The notes: generated from the sequence alone by a model not told the origin. Shown: positions 14,801-23,348, counted from the first letter of the stretch. The stretch is DNA of 64,000 nt from Yoonia maricola (GCF_002797915.1 NZ_PGTY01000004.1:124001-188000); one strand, 5' to 3'. Numbers and translations are program-made.

Positions 14801-16386
14801 CCCGTCTGCGTCATTCAACCAAAGGTGTGACGCTGATTTCACCGCCGCCGCACCACGATATTTACTCGATCGAGGATCTGGCACAGCTGATCTATGATCT
14901 TAAGCAGATCAACCCGCGTTGTAAGGTGACGGTCAAGCTGGTGTCATCGTCGGGTGTCGGCACGATTGCCGCTGGTGTGGCCAAGGCCAAGGCTGATGTG
15001 ATCCTGATTTCGGGGCACAATGGCGGGACCGGTGCATCGCCTGCGACGTCGATTAAATACGCTGGTTTGCCGTGGGAAATGGGCCTGACCGAAGCGCACC
15101 AAGTACTTGCCATGAACAACCTGCGCGAGCGGATTACGCTGCGCACAGACGGTGGCCTGCGCACCGGTCGTGACATCGTTATGGCCGCGATGATGGGTGC
15201 GGAAGAATACGGCATTGGTACCGCCGCGCTGATCGCGATGGGTTGTATCATGGTGCGCCAATGTCAGTCGAACACATGCCCTGTGGGTGTGTGTACGCAG
15301 GATGAAGCCCTGCGCGAGAAGTTTACGGGCAATGCCGACAAGGTCGTGAACCTGATCACTTTCTATGCGACTGAGGTGCGTGAAATCCTTGCCTCTATCG
15401 GCGCGCGGTCTTTGGACGATGTGATTGGCCGTGCTGATCTGTTGACCCAAGTGTCGCGTGGATCAGCGCATCTCGATGATCTGGACCTCAACCCGCTGCT
15501 GATCACGGTCGATGGTGCCAACAAGATCACCTATGACCGCTACAAGCCCCGCAATGTTGTCGATGACACGCTGGATGCGCAGATCGTGAAGGACGCGGCG
15601 CGCTTCCTCAACGACGGTGAGAAGATGCAGTTGGACTATGCAGTGCAGAACACGTTGCGCACCATCGGGACACGGACGTCGTCGCACATCGTGCAGCAGT
15701 TCGGCATGCGCAACGCGTTGCAGCCGGACCACCTGACGGTGAAACTGCGCGGCAGCGCGGGCCAATCGCTCGGCGCTTTTGCGGCACCGGGGCTGAAATT
15801 GGAAGTATCCGGTGATGCCAATGATTATGTCGGCAAGGGTCTGTCGGGGGGCACGATTGTTGTGCGTCCGCCGATGGTCAGCCCGCTGGTTGCGTCTGAG
15901 AACACGATTATCGGCAACACGGTGCTTTATGGTGCCACCGATGGCTACCTCTTTGCCGCCGGTCGCGCGGGCGAACGTTTTGCTGTGCGGAACTCTGGCG
16001 CGAAAGTGGTGATCGAGGGCTGCGGGACCAATGGTTGTGAATACATGACTGGTGGTGTCGCCGTGATCCTCGGGTCGATTGGGGCCAACTTTGGGGCCGG
16101 GATGACCGGAGGGATGGCTTATCTTTATGATCCCAAAGGGGAAGCGGCTGATCTGATCAATATGGAAACGCTGGTGACCAATTCGGTTACGGTGGATCAT
16201 TGGCATGACCAGTTGAAAAATCTGATCGAGCGCCATGCGGAAGAGACGGGCAGCCGAAAGGCTGCCGACATTCTGCAACATTGGGACCTTGAGAAGGACA
16301 ACTTCGTACAGGTTTGCCCAAAAGAGATGCTGGTGCATTTGCCCGCGCCACTAAGCATTGAAGACGCAGCGATCCCTGCGGAATAA
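11854..16386 (+). CDS. gltB: Glutamate synthase large (alpha) subunit
   Basis: A 1510-residue ferredoxin-like/NADPH-GOGAT alpha subunit. The N-terminal class II glutaminase nucleophile is Cys34 (HASCGVGL), exposed after removal of a propeptide. The central domain is followed by the FMN/TIM-barrel synthase domain (GEGGEDPAHF, PGEGGQLPG, ISGHNGGTGASP). The 3Fe-4S cysteines are in CIMVRQCQSNTCPVGVC at about 1131-1147, and the C-terminal beta-helix (GGTIVV, GNTVLYGAT) is present. Length is normal. AAAGGA precedes the ATG at 11854. With gltD it completes ammonia assimilation; an ammonium transporter lies at the far end of the window. Confidence 0.97.
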   Translation: MTTYDETWVATEEAKRQWMAENGLYKDDDEHASCGVGLVVSIDGTASRDVVEKGIDALKAVWHRGAVDADGKTGDGAGIHVQIPVPFFYDQIQRTGHEPDQDHLIAVGQIFLPRTDFAAQERCRTIVETEVLRMGHYIYGWRHVPVNTEVLGDKANATRPEIEQILIRNDKGLDEEQFERELYIIRRRIEKAATAAGIGGMYVCSLSCRSLIYKGMMLAEQVAEFYPDLMDARFESAFAIYHQRYSTNTFPQWSLAQPFRMLAHNGEINTLKGNVNWMKSHEIRMASGAFGDKAEDIKPIIPSGASDSSALDSVFEVLVRAGRNAPMAKTMMVPEAWSQQAVEMPQAWQDMYGYCNAVMEPWDGPAALAMTDGRWVCGGLDRNGLRPLRYVVTGDGLLVAGSEVGMVPVDEGSVVEKGALGPGQMIAVDMQEGRLFHDEELKDKLAAAQPFGDWVKKVVDLNAVMRDVPEKALFEGADLRTRQVAAGYSIEELEQVLAPMAEDGKEMIASMGDDTPSAVLSKTYRPLSHFFRQNFSQVTNPPIDSLRESRVMSLKTRFGNLKNVLDEDSSQTEILQLASPFVGNAEFDEMVRHFGDNVAVIDCLFEPGPGALNAGLQRIRSEAEDAVRSGAGHIVLTDQNQSADQVAMPMILATSAVHSGLTSKGLRTFCSINVRAAECIDPHYFAVLIGCGATTVNAYLAQDSIADRLRRGLIDGTLTEAMQRYRAAIDAGLLKIMSKMGISVLSSYRGGLNFEAVGLSRAMVAEYFPGMHSRISGIGTSGIQTKVEEVHAKGWKGGSDVLPIGGFYKARRSGEKHAWEAQTMHMLQAACNNASYALWQQFSKSMQSNPPIHLRDLLAIKPLGKAIPIEEVESITAIRKRFVTPGMSLGALSPEAHKTLNVAMNRIGAKSDSGEGGEDPAHFNPEPNGDNPSAKIKQVASGRFGVTAEYLNACEELEIKVAQGAKPGEGGQLPGMKVTDLIARLRHSTKGVTLISPPPHHDIYSIEDLAQLIYDLKQINPRCKVTVKLVSSSGVGTIAAGVAKAKADVILISGHNGGTGASPATSIKYAGLPWEMGLTEAHQVLAMNNLRERITLRTDGGLRTGRDIVMAAMMGAEEYGIGTAALIAMGCIMVRQCQSNTCPVGVCTQDEALREKFTGNADKVVNLITFYATEVREILASIGARSLDDVIGRADLLTQVSRGSAHLDDLDLNPLLITVDGANKITYDRYKPRNVVDDTLDAQIVKDAARFLNDGEKMQLDYAVQNTLRTIGTRTSSHIVQQFGMRNALQPDHLTVKLRGSAGQSLGAFAAPGLKLEVSGDANDYVGKGLSGGTIVVRPPMVSPLVASENTIIGNTVLYGATDGYLFAAGRAGERFAVRNSGAKVVIEGCGTNGCEYMTGGVAVILGSIGANFGAGMTGGMAYLYDPKGEAADLINMETLVTNSVTVDHWHDQLKNLIERHAEETGSRKAADILQHWDLEKDNFVQVCPKEMLVHLPAPLSIEDAAIPAE

Positions 16387-16390
16387 ATGA

Positions 16391-16422
16391 CACGCCCCCG
16401 CGTTGAAATACGCGTGGGGGTG
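16391..16422 (+). terminator. Hairpin after gltB
   Basis: CCCCCGCGT pairs with ACGCG(T)GGGGG around a six-base loop, with one bulged T, five bases past the gltB stop. No long T-run follows, so its efficiency as an intrinsic terminator is uncertain. Confidence 0.6.
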
Positions 16423-16459
16423 GTGCATCTTCTTGACCTGTTAACCGCTGCCATGGCTT

Positions 16460-17233
16460 ATGGGGGCGATGGCAGAAACGAGTACAGCAAAGAAGAAACC
16501 GGCGAAAAAACCGGCACCTAAGAAGAAACCTGCGAAGAAGACCAAGAAACTCGGCCCGATAGAGCGGTTTCGGCGGTTGACGCGGCGGGTAATTTTTTGG
16601 GGTCTCTTTGCGGTGTTCTCTTTCGCGCTGCTTTGGACGCTGCTTTATGCGGTCATCAACCCCCCGACGACGCCCTATATACGGTCAGAGGCGCATCGCT
16701 TGGTCAGCGTTGAACAGGAATGGGTTGATCTTGAGGATGTGGCACCTATCATGGCTCGCGCTGTTGTGGCCGCAGAGGATGCAAATTTCTGTCTGCACTG
16801 GGGCCTTGATGTGAATGCGATCCAATCGGCGGTAGAACGCGGGCGCGGAGGTGCTTCGACCATCTCGCAGCAGGTCGTGAAGAATGTCTTCCTGTGGCAT
16901 GGGCGCAGTTGGTTGCGCAAAGCGATTGAAGCTGTTTGGACGCCACTAACCGAGGCGGTGTGGTCAAAGCGCCGAATTGTTGAGATTTATCTGAACGTGG
17001 CTGAGTTCGATGAAGGAGTCTTTGGCGTGCAGGCGGCGGCGCGGCATTACTTTGGCGTCGATGCATCCAATCTGAGCAATACGCAGGCGGCACGTCTGGC
17101 CGCCATTTTGCCGTCGCCCAAGAACCGCTCTGCGAGCAACCCAAGCTCCTTCACGCGCAGCCGTGCGGCCTCGATCCTCAGTGGTGCGGCGACGATTGCG
17201 GCGGATGGGCGCGCGGAATGCTTTGAAAACTGA
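16460..17233 (+). CDS. mtgA: Monofunctional biosynthetic peptidoglycan transglycosylase
   Basis: A 257-residue inner-membrane GT51 enzyme that polymerises lipid II into glycan strands. One membrane helix at about residues 46-68 precedes the catalytic domain. Motif 1 is AEDANFCLHWG with catalytic Glu106; motif 2 is GASTISQQVVKN; motif 3 corresponds to RKAIEAVWT and KRRIVEIYLNVAEF follows. The cytosolic N-terminus is unusual: residues 11-30 are almost entirely Lys, Pro and Ala, like histone H1 tails. The start is uncertain (16460 or the ATG at 16469), which does not affect the domain. Confidence 0.93.
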   Translation: MGAMAETSTAKKKPAKKPAPKKKPAKKTKKLGPIERFRRLTRRVIFWGLFAVFSFALLWTLLYAVINPPTTPYIRSEAHRLVSVEQEWVDLEDVAPIMARAVVAAEDANFCLHWGLDVNAIQSAVERGRGGASTISQQVVKNVFLWHGRSWLRKAIEAVWTPLTEAVWSKRRIVEIYLNVAEFDEGVFGVQAAARHYFGVDASNLSNTQAARLAAILPSPKNRSASNPSSFTRSRAASILSGAATIAADGRAECFEN

Positions 17234-17298
17234 CCCCTGCCATTGATCAGCCCGGCGGCTTGCGGCATTGAAGAGGCAGTCCTTTGAGTGAGCAAACC

Positions 17299-17964
17299 AT
17301 GAACACCCTGTATCATTACCCTCTGTCCCCGTTTTCCCGCAAAGTCCGTCTATGCCTTGGCGAAAAGAAGATCGAAGTGGGGCTGGTTGAAGAACGTTAT
17401 TGGGAAGAGGACCCAGATTTTCTGCGTCGCAACCCTGCGGGCAAGGTCCCGGTATTGAAGATGGATGGGCGCACGCTGTCGGATAGCGTCGCGATTTGTG
17501 AATATATCGAAGAGACTAACCCAACGCCTGCTTTGCTGCCCAAAACCCCTGATGCGCGTTGCGAAGTGCGCCGTTTAGTAGGTTGGTTTGATGATAAGTT
17601 TTATCACGAGGTCACCATCAACCTGACGGGTGAGCGCGTGTTTCGTAAGGTGATGGGGCGCGGTTATCCTGATAGCACGAATGTAAAGGCCGGAGCGAAG
17701 GCGATTAAGTATCACCTTGATTACATGGCCCGTTTGCTGGACGAGCGCCGATGGCTCGCGGGAAATGATATGACGATGGCGGATTTTGCAGCTGCCGCGC
17801 AACTATCGTGCCTTGATTACACCAGCGATGTGGATTGGAACCGGCATGAGGTACTTAAGGATTGGTATGCCAAGATCAAATCCCGCCCTGCCTTTCGGTC
17901 GATCCTGGCGGATGAGGTGCCAGGGTTTCAACCAGCGGCTCATTATGCTGATCTGGATTTCTAA
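17299..17964 (+). CDS. Glutathione S-transferase family protein
   Basis: A 221-residue GST. The N-terminal YHYPLSPFSRKVRLCLGEK has the Ser/Cys-type active-site loop of beta/zeta/omega-like bacterial GSTs. NPAGKVPVLKMDG contains the cis-Pro and SDSVAICEYIEE is the glutathione-binding turn. The C-terminal helical domain has NDMTMADFAAAAQLS. It is cytosolic with an unknown electrophile. A TTG at 17284 has a better-spaced GAGG and would add five residues. It ends 15 bases before queG, so the two are probably co-transcribed. Confidence 0.88.
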   Translation: MNTLYHYPLSPFSRKVRLCLGEKKIEVGLVEERYWEEDPDFLRRNPAGKVPVLKMDGRTLSDSVAICEYIEETNPTPALLPKTPDARCEVRRLVGWFDDKFYHEVTINLTGERVFRKVMGRGYPDSTNVKAGAKAIKYHLDYMARLLDERRWLAGNDMTMADFAAAAQLSCLDYTSDVDWNRHEVLKDWYAKIKSRPAFRSILADEVPGFQPAAHYADLDF

Positions 17965-17979
17965 CCGCCGCGTGCGCGC

Positions 17980-19008
17980 ATGAAAGACCGTCTGATTGCC
18001 TTCGCCAAAGAAGCCGGGTTTGCCTCTGTTGGTGTGTGCCGGCCGGACGCGGTGCCGGAATTGCCAGAGCGATTGCAGGCCTTTGTCGATGCCGGGATGC
18101 ATGGGCAAATGGGCTGGATGGCAGAGCGGATGAATTGGCGCAGTGATCCGGCGGCGTTGTGGCCCGCCGCCCGATCGGTTGTCATGTTGGCGGAGCCCTA
18201 TACGCCAGAGCATGATCCCTTGGCGGTTTTGGAGGAGCATGACGTGGGCGCGATCAGTGTGTATGCCCAGAACCGTGATTATCATGATGTGGTCAAGAAG
18301 CGGCTCAAGCGTGTGGGGCGCTGGTTGATTGAACAGGAACCGGGGGCCGAGATTAAGGTGTTTGTTGACACCGCCCCTGTGATGGAGAAACCGCTTGCGC
18401 AGGCCGCGGGCCTCGGCTGGCAGGGGAAGCATACGAATTTGCTGAGCCGCGATTTGGGGAACTGGTTTTTTCTGGGAGCGATTTTTACGACTGTGGATTT
18501 GGCACCCGATGAGGTCGAGGTCAGTCACTGTGGGTCTTGCACCGCCTGTTTGGACATCTGCCCGACGGCAGCCTTTCCTGCACCATATCAATTGGACGCA
18601 CGGCGCTGCATTTCCTATCTGACGATTGAGCATAAGGGCCCGGTGGATGAAGAGCTGCGCCCCCTGATGGGTAACCGCATCTATGGCTGCGATGACTGTC
18701 TGGCCATTTGCCCCTGGAACAAGTTTGCGCATGAGGGCCGCGATGCCAAGTTGGCGGCGCGCGATGATTTGGTGGCACCCCCTTTGGCAAAGCTGGCCGC
18801 TTTGGATGACGCCGCCTTTCGTACGTTGTTCTCTGGCTCTCCGATCAAACGCATTGGGCGGGACCGGTTTGTGCGCAATGTCGCTTACGCGATTGGCAAT
18901 TCAGGTGATCGGGCGTTGGCTGCTGCCGTTTCACCTTTGGTTGATGATTCTGATCCGGCGGTGGCGGATGCCGCGCGTTGGGCTATCTTGCGGTTGAAGG
19001 AGGACTGA
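17980..19008 (+). CDS. queG: Epoxyqueuosine reductase
   Basis: A 342-residue cobalamin-dependent enzyme for the last step of queuosine synthesis in tRNAs with GUN anticodons. It reduces epoxyqueuosine to queuosine. Two ferredoxin-type [4Fe-4S] motifs are present: [13 protein letters not shown] from about residue 184 and [11 protein letters not shown] from about 237. The N-terminal nitroreductase-like part holds [20 protein letters not shown] with the conserved proton-donor Asp. A short C-terminal HEAT-like end is retained ([19 protein letters not shown]). It is two bases from the next gene's start. Confidence 0.95.
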   Translation: MKDRLIAFAKEAGFASVGVCRPDAVPELPERLQAFVDAGMHGQMGWMAERMNWRSDPAALWPAARSVVMLAEPYTPEHDPLAVLEEHDVGAISVYAQNRDYHDVVKKRLKRVGRWLIEQEPGAEIKVFVDTAPVMEKPLAQAAGLGWQGKHTNLLSRDLGNWFFLGAIFTTVDLAPDEVEVSHCGSCTACLDICPTAAFPAPYQLDARRCISYLTIEHKGPVDEELRPLMGNRIYGCDDCLAICPWNKFAHEGRDAKLAARDDLVAPPLAKLAALDDAAFRTLFSGSPIKRIGRDRFVRNVAYAIGNSGDRALAAAVSPLVDDSDPAVADAARWAILRLKED

Positions 19009-19010
19009 CC

Positions 19011-20171
19011 ATGATCCGCATTCTTGCTATTTTGGCGCTTGTTATGGCGGCCGGTGTCGCTGCGATGGCGCAGGTTGCACAAGGCCGCCCGAACGCTGAT
19101 TTTGCACCGGCCTTTGCAGAACAGACCCGCGCGCCTGCACTTCCCGAAACCACGATTTCGGTTGAGGTGTTTGCCGATGGTTTGGATGGCCCGTGGGGGA
19201 TTGCGCCCTTGGGCAATGGGCAGTTTTTGGTGACCGAGAAACCCGGTGCTTTGCGCCTGATCAACGCTGATGGCAGTGTATCTGGCCCGCTTTCCGGTTT
19301 GCCGGATGTTGCCGCACAGGGACAGGGTGGTTTGCTGGATGTGGCAGTTTCACCCCGCTTTGCGCAGGATCGGACGATCTTTTGGACATATTCCAAATCT
19401 GTGCGCGGTGGCGTGGTGACTGCCGCGGCGCGGGGCGTGTTGGCCGCTGATGGCAGCCTGAGTGGGGTCGTCGACATCTTTGTGCAGGACAACCCTGCAC
19501 GCAATGGTCGCCACTTTGGCAGTCGGATCATTCCTATGCCGGATGGCACCGTTTGGATTACAACCGGAGATCGCGGTGCGGGGGACAGTGGCACGCTTGT
19601 GCAGAACATCGATAGCACCCATGGGAAGGTCATTCGTATCAATGCGGATGGCACGGTGCCCGCCGATAACCCCTTTGTTGGCCGGGATGGTGATGATCAA
19701 ATCTGGTCGCTGGGCCATCGTAATATGCAAGGGGCAGCCATTGGCCCCGGCGGGCTTTGGACGATTGAACATGGGCCGCGCGGTGGGGATGAGTTGAACC
19801 AACCGCAGGCTGGGCTGAACTATGGCTGGCCAGTTGTCAGCTATGGGATCAACTATCGCGGCTCTGATGTAGGTCAGGGCGCTGCGCGCGCTGCGGGGTT
19901 TGAGGAACCGGTCTATTACTGGGATCCCGTGATCGCGCCAGGTGGGATGATGTTTTACGATGGACCCTATGCCGATTGGCAAGGTGATTTGCTGATTGCA
20001 TCACTGAACCCCGGCGGGCTTGTCCGATTAAAAATACAAGGTGGGCGCGTCGTCGGTGAGGAACGGATGTTGACCGATGTCGGCCGCATCCGCGATGTCG
20101 AAGTCTTGGACGATGGTGCGGTTTTGGTCCTGCTGGATGCAGGGCAGGTGCTACGCGTAACGCCGGGGTAG
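19011..20171 (+). CDS. PQQ-dependent sugar (aldose) dehydrogenase, secreted
   Basis: A 386-residue periplasmic protein with signal peptide MIRILAILALVMAAGVAAMA. It folds as a six-bladed propeller like soluble glucose dehydrogenase/YliI (Asd). Motifs include LDGPWGIAPLG, GQGGLLDVAVSP, RHFGSRI, WITTGDRG, IWSLGHRNMQG, and EHGPRGGDELN with PQQ/calcium ligands, then APGGMMFYDG. It oxidises aldose sugars to lactones with PQQ as cofactor; whether this organism makes PQQ is not visible. AAGGAGG lies seven bases before the ATG. It directly follows queG by two bases. Confidence 0.92.
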   Translation: MIRILAILALVMAAGVAAMAQVAQGRPNADFAPAFAEQTRAPALPETTISVEVFADGLDGPWGIAPLGNGQFLVTEKPGALRLINADGSVSGPLSGLPDVAAQGQGGLLDVAVSPRFAQDRTIFWTYSKSVRGGVVTAAARGVLAADGSLSGVVDIFVQDNPARNGRHFGSRIIPMPDGTVWITTGDRGAGDSGTLVQNIDSTHGKVIRINADGTVPADNPFVGRDGDDQIWSLGHRNMQGAAIGPGGLWTIEHGPRGGDELNQPQAGLNYGWPVVSYGINYRGSDVGQGAARAAGFEEPVYYWDPVIAPGGMMFYDGPYADWQGDLLIASLNPGGLVRLKIQGGRVVGEERMLTDVGRIRDVEVLDDGAVLVLLDAGQVLRVTPG

Positions 20172-20179
20172 CAGGACTT

Positions 20180-20196
20180 CCCGGATCAAGTCCGGG
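20180..20196. terminator. Hairpin between convergent genes
   Basis: CCCGGA and TCCGGG pair around TCAAG in the 40-base gap between the sugar dehydrogenase and the convergent desaturase. There is no T-run. The same short sequence type is frequent in intergenic regions of alphaproteobacteria. Confidence 0.45.
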
Positions 20197-20211
20197 ACTG
20201 CGACATCTTTC

Positions 20212-21237
20212 CTATGCAGCCAGCTTGCGCGCTGCTGCGAAAGAGATCAGCCGCTTTGATTTTTCATCCCATAGATCAAGGCTGGCACATTTGATACTTT
20301 GAGCGATGGTCATGCGGCTGACCTCGACCAACTCATTGTGATCGCGCAGAACCTCTGTCAGCCGGTAAAACGGGATGCGGCTGTAAAGGTGGTGTATGTG
20401 GTGGATGCCGATATTGGCGGTGAACCAGCGCAGGATCGGTGGCAGGTCATAGTGAGAGCTGCCGTGCAAAGCGGCCTCGTGCAATTGCCAGTCTTCCGAT
20501 TGTTCCCAATGCGTCGTTTCAAACTGGTGTTGGACGTAGAATAGCCAGACACCAATGGAGGCTGCAATCAATGTCGTCGGCAGGAAGACAAGGAAGAGCG
20601 CCTGAAAGCCGCCGAAATATACGATGGTGCCAAGGATCGTCAGGATCGCAGCATTGGTGCCCATCGCGCTGATCCAGTATTTGTGTCCTTGATTCATCAG
20701 GCCCAGTGGCAGCCTGTTTTGCAGGAAGAACAAATATGTTGGCCCAAGGCCGAACATCACCAGCGGATGCCGATACGCACGGTACAGCATACGCCCAAAG
20801 GCTGTTCGCTGGTGATATTCTTCAACCGTTAACGTCATCACATCGCCAATGCCGCGTTGATCAAGGTCGCCGGCATGGCTGTGGTGAATAGAATGTGTAC
20901 GCCGCCAAACGTCATACGGGGTCAACGTCACGACGCCCAAAGCGCGTCCGATCCAGTCGCTGACGTCCCGGTTGCCGAAAAACGACCCATGCCCGCAATC
21001 ATGCTGAATGCAGAACAGGCGCAGCAGGAAAAGCCCATTGGCGCAAGAGATCAGGAATGCCGCGAAATAGCTGTATTGTGCGACCCAACAGGCCAGCACC
21101 CAAAGCACGACAAAGGGGATCAAACTAATGGCGAGTTCAAAGCTGCTGCGGAAGCTGCTTGGTTCGCGGTATTTTGCTAAAATCTGAACCCAATCGCGAG
21201 GGGACATATTTGCGGGGGTCTGATTTTTATCTTGCAT
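20212..21237 (-). CDS. Membrane fatty acid desaturase
   Basis: A 341-residue integral membrane di-iron enzyme. The three histidine boxes are present: HDCGH at 79-83, HSIHHSH at 115-121 and HHIHH at about residue 280. Four or so hydrophobic segments surround them. This spacing fits acyl-lipid delta-12/omega-3-type desaturases, which put double bonds into membrane fatty acids and support growth in the cold. No electron donor is encoded nearby. It is transcribed alone, convergent with the sugar dehydrogenase and divergent from the DMT transporter. Confidence 0.92.
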   Translation of the reverse strand: MQDKNQTPANMSPRDWVQILAKYREPSSFRSSFELAISLIPFVVLWVLACWVAQYSYFAAFLISCANGLFLLRLFCIQHDCGHGSFFGNRDVSDWIGRALGVVTLTPYDVWRRTHSIHHSHAGDLDQRGIGDVMTLTVEEYHQRTAFGRMLYRAYRHPLVMFGLGPTYLFFLQNRLPLGLMNQGHKYWISAMGTNAAILTILGTIVYFGGFQALFLVFLPTTLIAASIGVWLFYVQHQFETTHWEQSEDWQLHEAALHGSSHYDLPPILRWFTANIGIHHIHHLYSRIPFYRLTEVLRDHNELVEVSRMTIAQSIKCASLDLWDEKSKRLISFAAARKLAA

Positions 21238-21351
21238 ATACTGCTTCTTAGCCTGAGTTGGTTGTCGATACCCTAACGTCAGGCATTAGCAAGGGAAAAA
21301 GGCTTCATTGTGGTGGAACTGCGTCCTAGTGTAGCGATGAAGGGAACCACT

Positions 21352-22272
21352 ATGCAGCCCATTCGCGGCATCGTTTTCAAAGTTATGTCGGTCTGCATGT
21401 TCATGGGCATGGCGAGCCTTGTGAAGGCGGCTTCGGTCGACGTGCCGCCGGGGCAGGCGGTGTTCTTTCGGTCGTTTTGTGCCTTGCCGATTATCCTGGG
21501 CTGGCTGGCGATCCGGCATGAGTTGCGGGATGGATGGAAGACCAAAAACCCGATGGGGCACGTCTGGCGTGGGTTGGTTGGAACATCGGCCATGGGGCTG
21601 GGGTTCACCGGTTTGGGGCTATTGCCTTTGCCAGAGGTCACGGCCATTGGCTATGCCGCACCGCTATTGGTGGTGGTCTTTGCCGCGATGTTTCTAAATG
21701 AAAATGTGCGCCTGTTCCGCCTGTCCGCTGTGGCGATGGGTATGGTTGGCGTCTTGATTGTGTTGTCGCCGCGTCTGTCTGTGGGCGCGTCTTTGAACAC
21801 GTCCGAGACATTGGGCGCCGTTGTTGTTCTGATGGGTGCAGTGTTGGCGGCATTGGCGCAGGTCTTTGTGCGCAAGCTGGTGGCGACAGAAACGACAGCG
21901 GCGATTGTGTTCTGGTTCATGATCACATCGACGGTGATGGCGTTGTTTACCCTGCCGTGGGGCTGGGTTATCCCACCTTGGCAGGTTGCAGTCATGCTGA
22001 TCATGGCCGGGTTGTTGGGTGGTATCGGACAGATTTTGCTGACCTCAAGCTATCGCTATGCCGACGCGTCGCTGGTCGCCCCTTTTGACTATACCTCGAT
22101 GATCCTGGCCTTGCTGATCGGTTATTTTATCTTCGATGAAGTCCCGACCGGGACCATGCTGATCGGCGCCGGCATTGTGATTGCTGCGGGTGTGCTGATC
22201 ATCTGGCGCGAGCGTGCGCTGGGCCTGCAGCGCGCGCAGCAACGCAAGGCAACGGGGAATGTTGGAAACTAA
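21352..22272 (+). CDS. DMT-superfamily (EamA) transporter
   Basis: A 306-residue inner-membrane protein with two EamA repeats and ten predicted helices. The first repeat runs from about 5 to 135 (MASLVKAASVDVPPGQAVFFRS), the second from about 145 to 285 (ASLVAPFDYTSMILALLIGY), a typical end of repeat. Related proteins export amino acids or metabolites, or import S-adenosylmethionine; the substrate cannot be read from sequence. AAGGGA precedes the ATG at 21352; longer frames to 21310 lack a ribosome site. It overlaps the convergent unknown gene by four bases. Confidence 0.88.
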   Translation: MQPIRGIVFKVMSVCMFMGMASLVKAASVDVPPGQAVFFRSFCALPIILGWLAIRHELRDGWKTKNPMGHVWRGLVGTSAMGLGFTGLGLLPLPEVTAIGYAAPLLVVVFAAMFLNENVRLFRLSAVAMGMVGVLIVLSPRLSVGASLNTSETLGAVVVLMGAVLAALAQVFVRKLVATETTAAIVFWFMITSTVMALFTLPWGWVIPPWQVAVMLIMAGLLGGIGQILLTSSYRYADASLVAPFDYTSMILALLIGYFIFDEVPTGTMLIGAGIVIAAGVLIIWRERALGLQRAQQRKATGNVGN

Positions 22273-22895
22273 GTCCGGCTTTTGCGGAACTTCTTAAACA
22301 GAGATTTGACCCATGCCTTTTTGCGGGCAAAGCCGGGTGGCGCTGCATCGACGTCAAGCCCCAGCTCAGCGAAAAGCGACCATAGATGAGGTGCTTCGTT
22401 TGGGAGCAAATGTGGTGGCACCTTGATCGGCGCACCCCCTGCTGGTTCTAAAAACCGCTGTGGGATTTTGAATGGCAAAGCGCCCTGTGGGTGTGCCATC
22501 ACCTTTTGCCTGACCCGCGCGATTATGCGCGGTTCTGCGTCCGATGAATCCACCTGCAAACGATGCGTGCGGTAAGAACCGGTGTCCCAGTTTAATAACA
22601 CAAGGGCAAATAAGTCAGATGAACCCGGCCGCTGCGGAAGTGGCCGAGGATTATCAAGATACTGTGCGGGGTCGCTCCGATAGAAGGCATGCACGGCAAT
22701 CGCGAAATCGCACTCTGTCTGGCTAAGCATCCAATACACCAGCCCATCATGTTCGGGGCCTTTGGTACGTCGCACCGTATCCAGCCAAAGATCCTGTGGC
22801 GCAGATTTGAGGATGCGGCGCAGCTGCATTTCACTGCTTGAGAGTTTTGATTTGAAGCGCGCGGATGCCGCGCTTGCGTCGTTGGAAGGGACCAT
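22269..22895 (-). CDS. Hypothetical cytosolic protein, possibly DUF4274-like
   Basis: A 208-residue protein with no signal or membrane segment. The N-terminal half (WMLSQTECDFAIAVHAFYRSDP, then DLFALVLLNWDTGSYRTHRL) resembles the short DUF4274 domain in layout, but I am not certain of the match. The C-terminal end is rich in Lys and Arg (RKKAWVKSLFKKFRKSRT), which could bind nucleic acid or membrane. It converges with the transporter with a four-base overlap. Neighbours give no functional hint. Confidence 0.7.
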   Translation of the reverse strand: MVPSNDASAASARFKSKLSSSEMQLRRILKSAPQDLWLDTVRRTKGPEHDGLVYWMLSQTECDFAIAVHAFYRSDPAQYLDNPRPLPQRPGSSDLFALVLLNWDTGSYRTHRLQVDSSDAEPRIIARVRQKVMAHPQGALPFKIPQRFLEPAGGAPIKVPPHLLPNEAPHLWSLFAELGLDVDAAPPGFARKKAWVKSLFKKFRKSRT

Positions 22896-23114
22896 GAAAC
22901 TTCTGACAATTTGAACCGTATTACTATCCCATGGAAAGCCGCCCGAACTTTGTCTGTGGTGAACGCATTTATGTATTTAATGTTTCGCGCATAGATACAA
23001 TTTTATGAGAATGCGTGCTTTGCATGGCTGGGCGCGGGCAATACCGGGGTTTGCCGACTGGGGCGCGAATCCCTTGAAAATATGCTATGATCGGTCATCA
23101 GATCGGAGGATGAG

Positions 23115-23300
23115 ATGACAAAACATGTATTCGACAGACCAAAGACTGTTTCAGGTGCCATGATGCTGCGCGCCGCGAGGATTGAACGCAAAAAGCGGCC
23201 AAGCCGCGCGACATTGATCCTGCAACGACGCAGCCGTCATAGGGATTGGGCGCAGCGCGCGAAATTCTACAGACAGTTTGCACGCGATGCGGATTTGTAA
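23115..23300 (+). CDS. Small, strongly basic hypothetical protein
   Basis: A 61-residue soluble protein with GGAGG five bases before its ATG, one of the better ribosome sites in the window. About a third of the residues are Arg, Lys or His (RAARIERKKRPSRATL, QRRSRHRDWAQRAKF). No domain is recognised. The charge and size suggest binding to RNA, DNA or the ribosome. It stands alone, followed by a strong hairpin and the convergent ilvE. A TATGAT box lies upstream near 23089. Confidence 0.65.
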   Translation: MTKHVFDRPKTVSGAMMLRAARIERKKRPSRATLILQRRSRHRDWAQRAKFYRQFARDADL

Positions 23301-23302
23301 TG

Positions 23303-23326
23303 AAAAAAGGGGCGCAACTGCGCCCC
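23303..23326 (-). terminator. Rho-independent terminator of ilvE
   Basis: GGGGCGC/GCGCCCC with loop AACT. On the minus strand the stem is followed by six T, 23 bases past the ilvE stop. The same stem may also stop the small basic gene from the other side. Confidence 0.85.
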
Positions 23327-23348
23327 TTCGTCCAATTGTGGCGGTGGT

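Noticed and set aside
20180..20196. CCCGGATCAAGTCCGGG as a special repeat element
   Set aside because: Only one copy was noticed in the window and the placement between convergent genes is explained by a terminator role.
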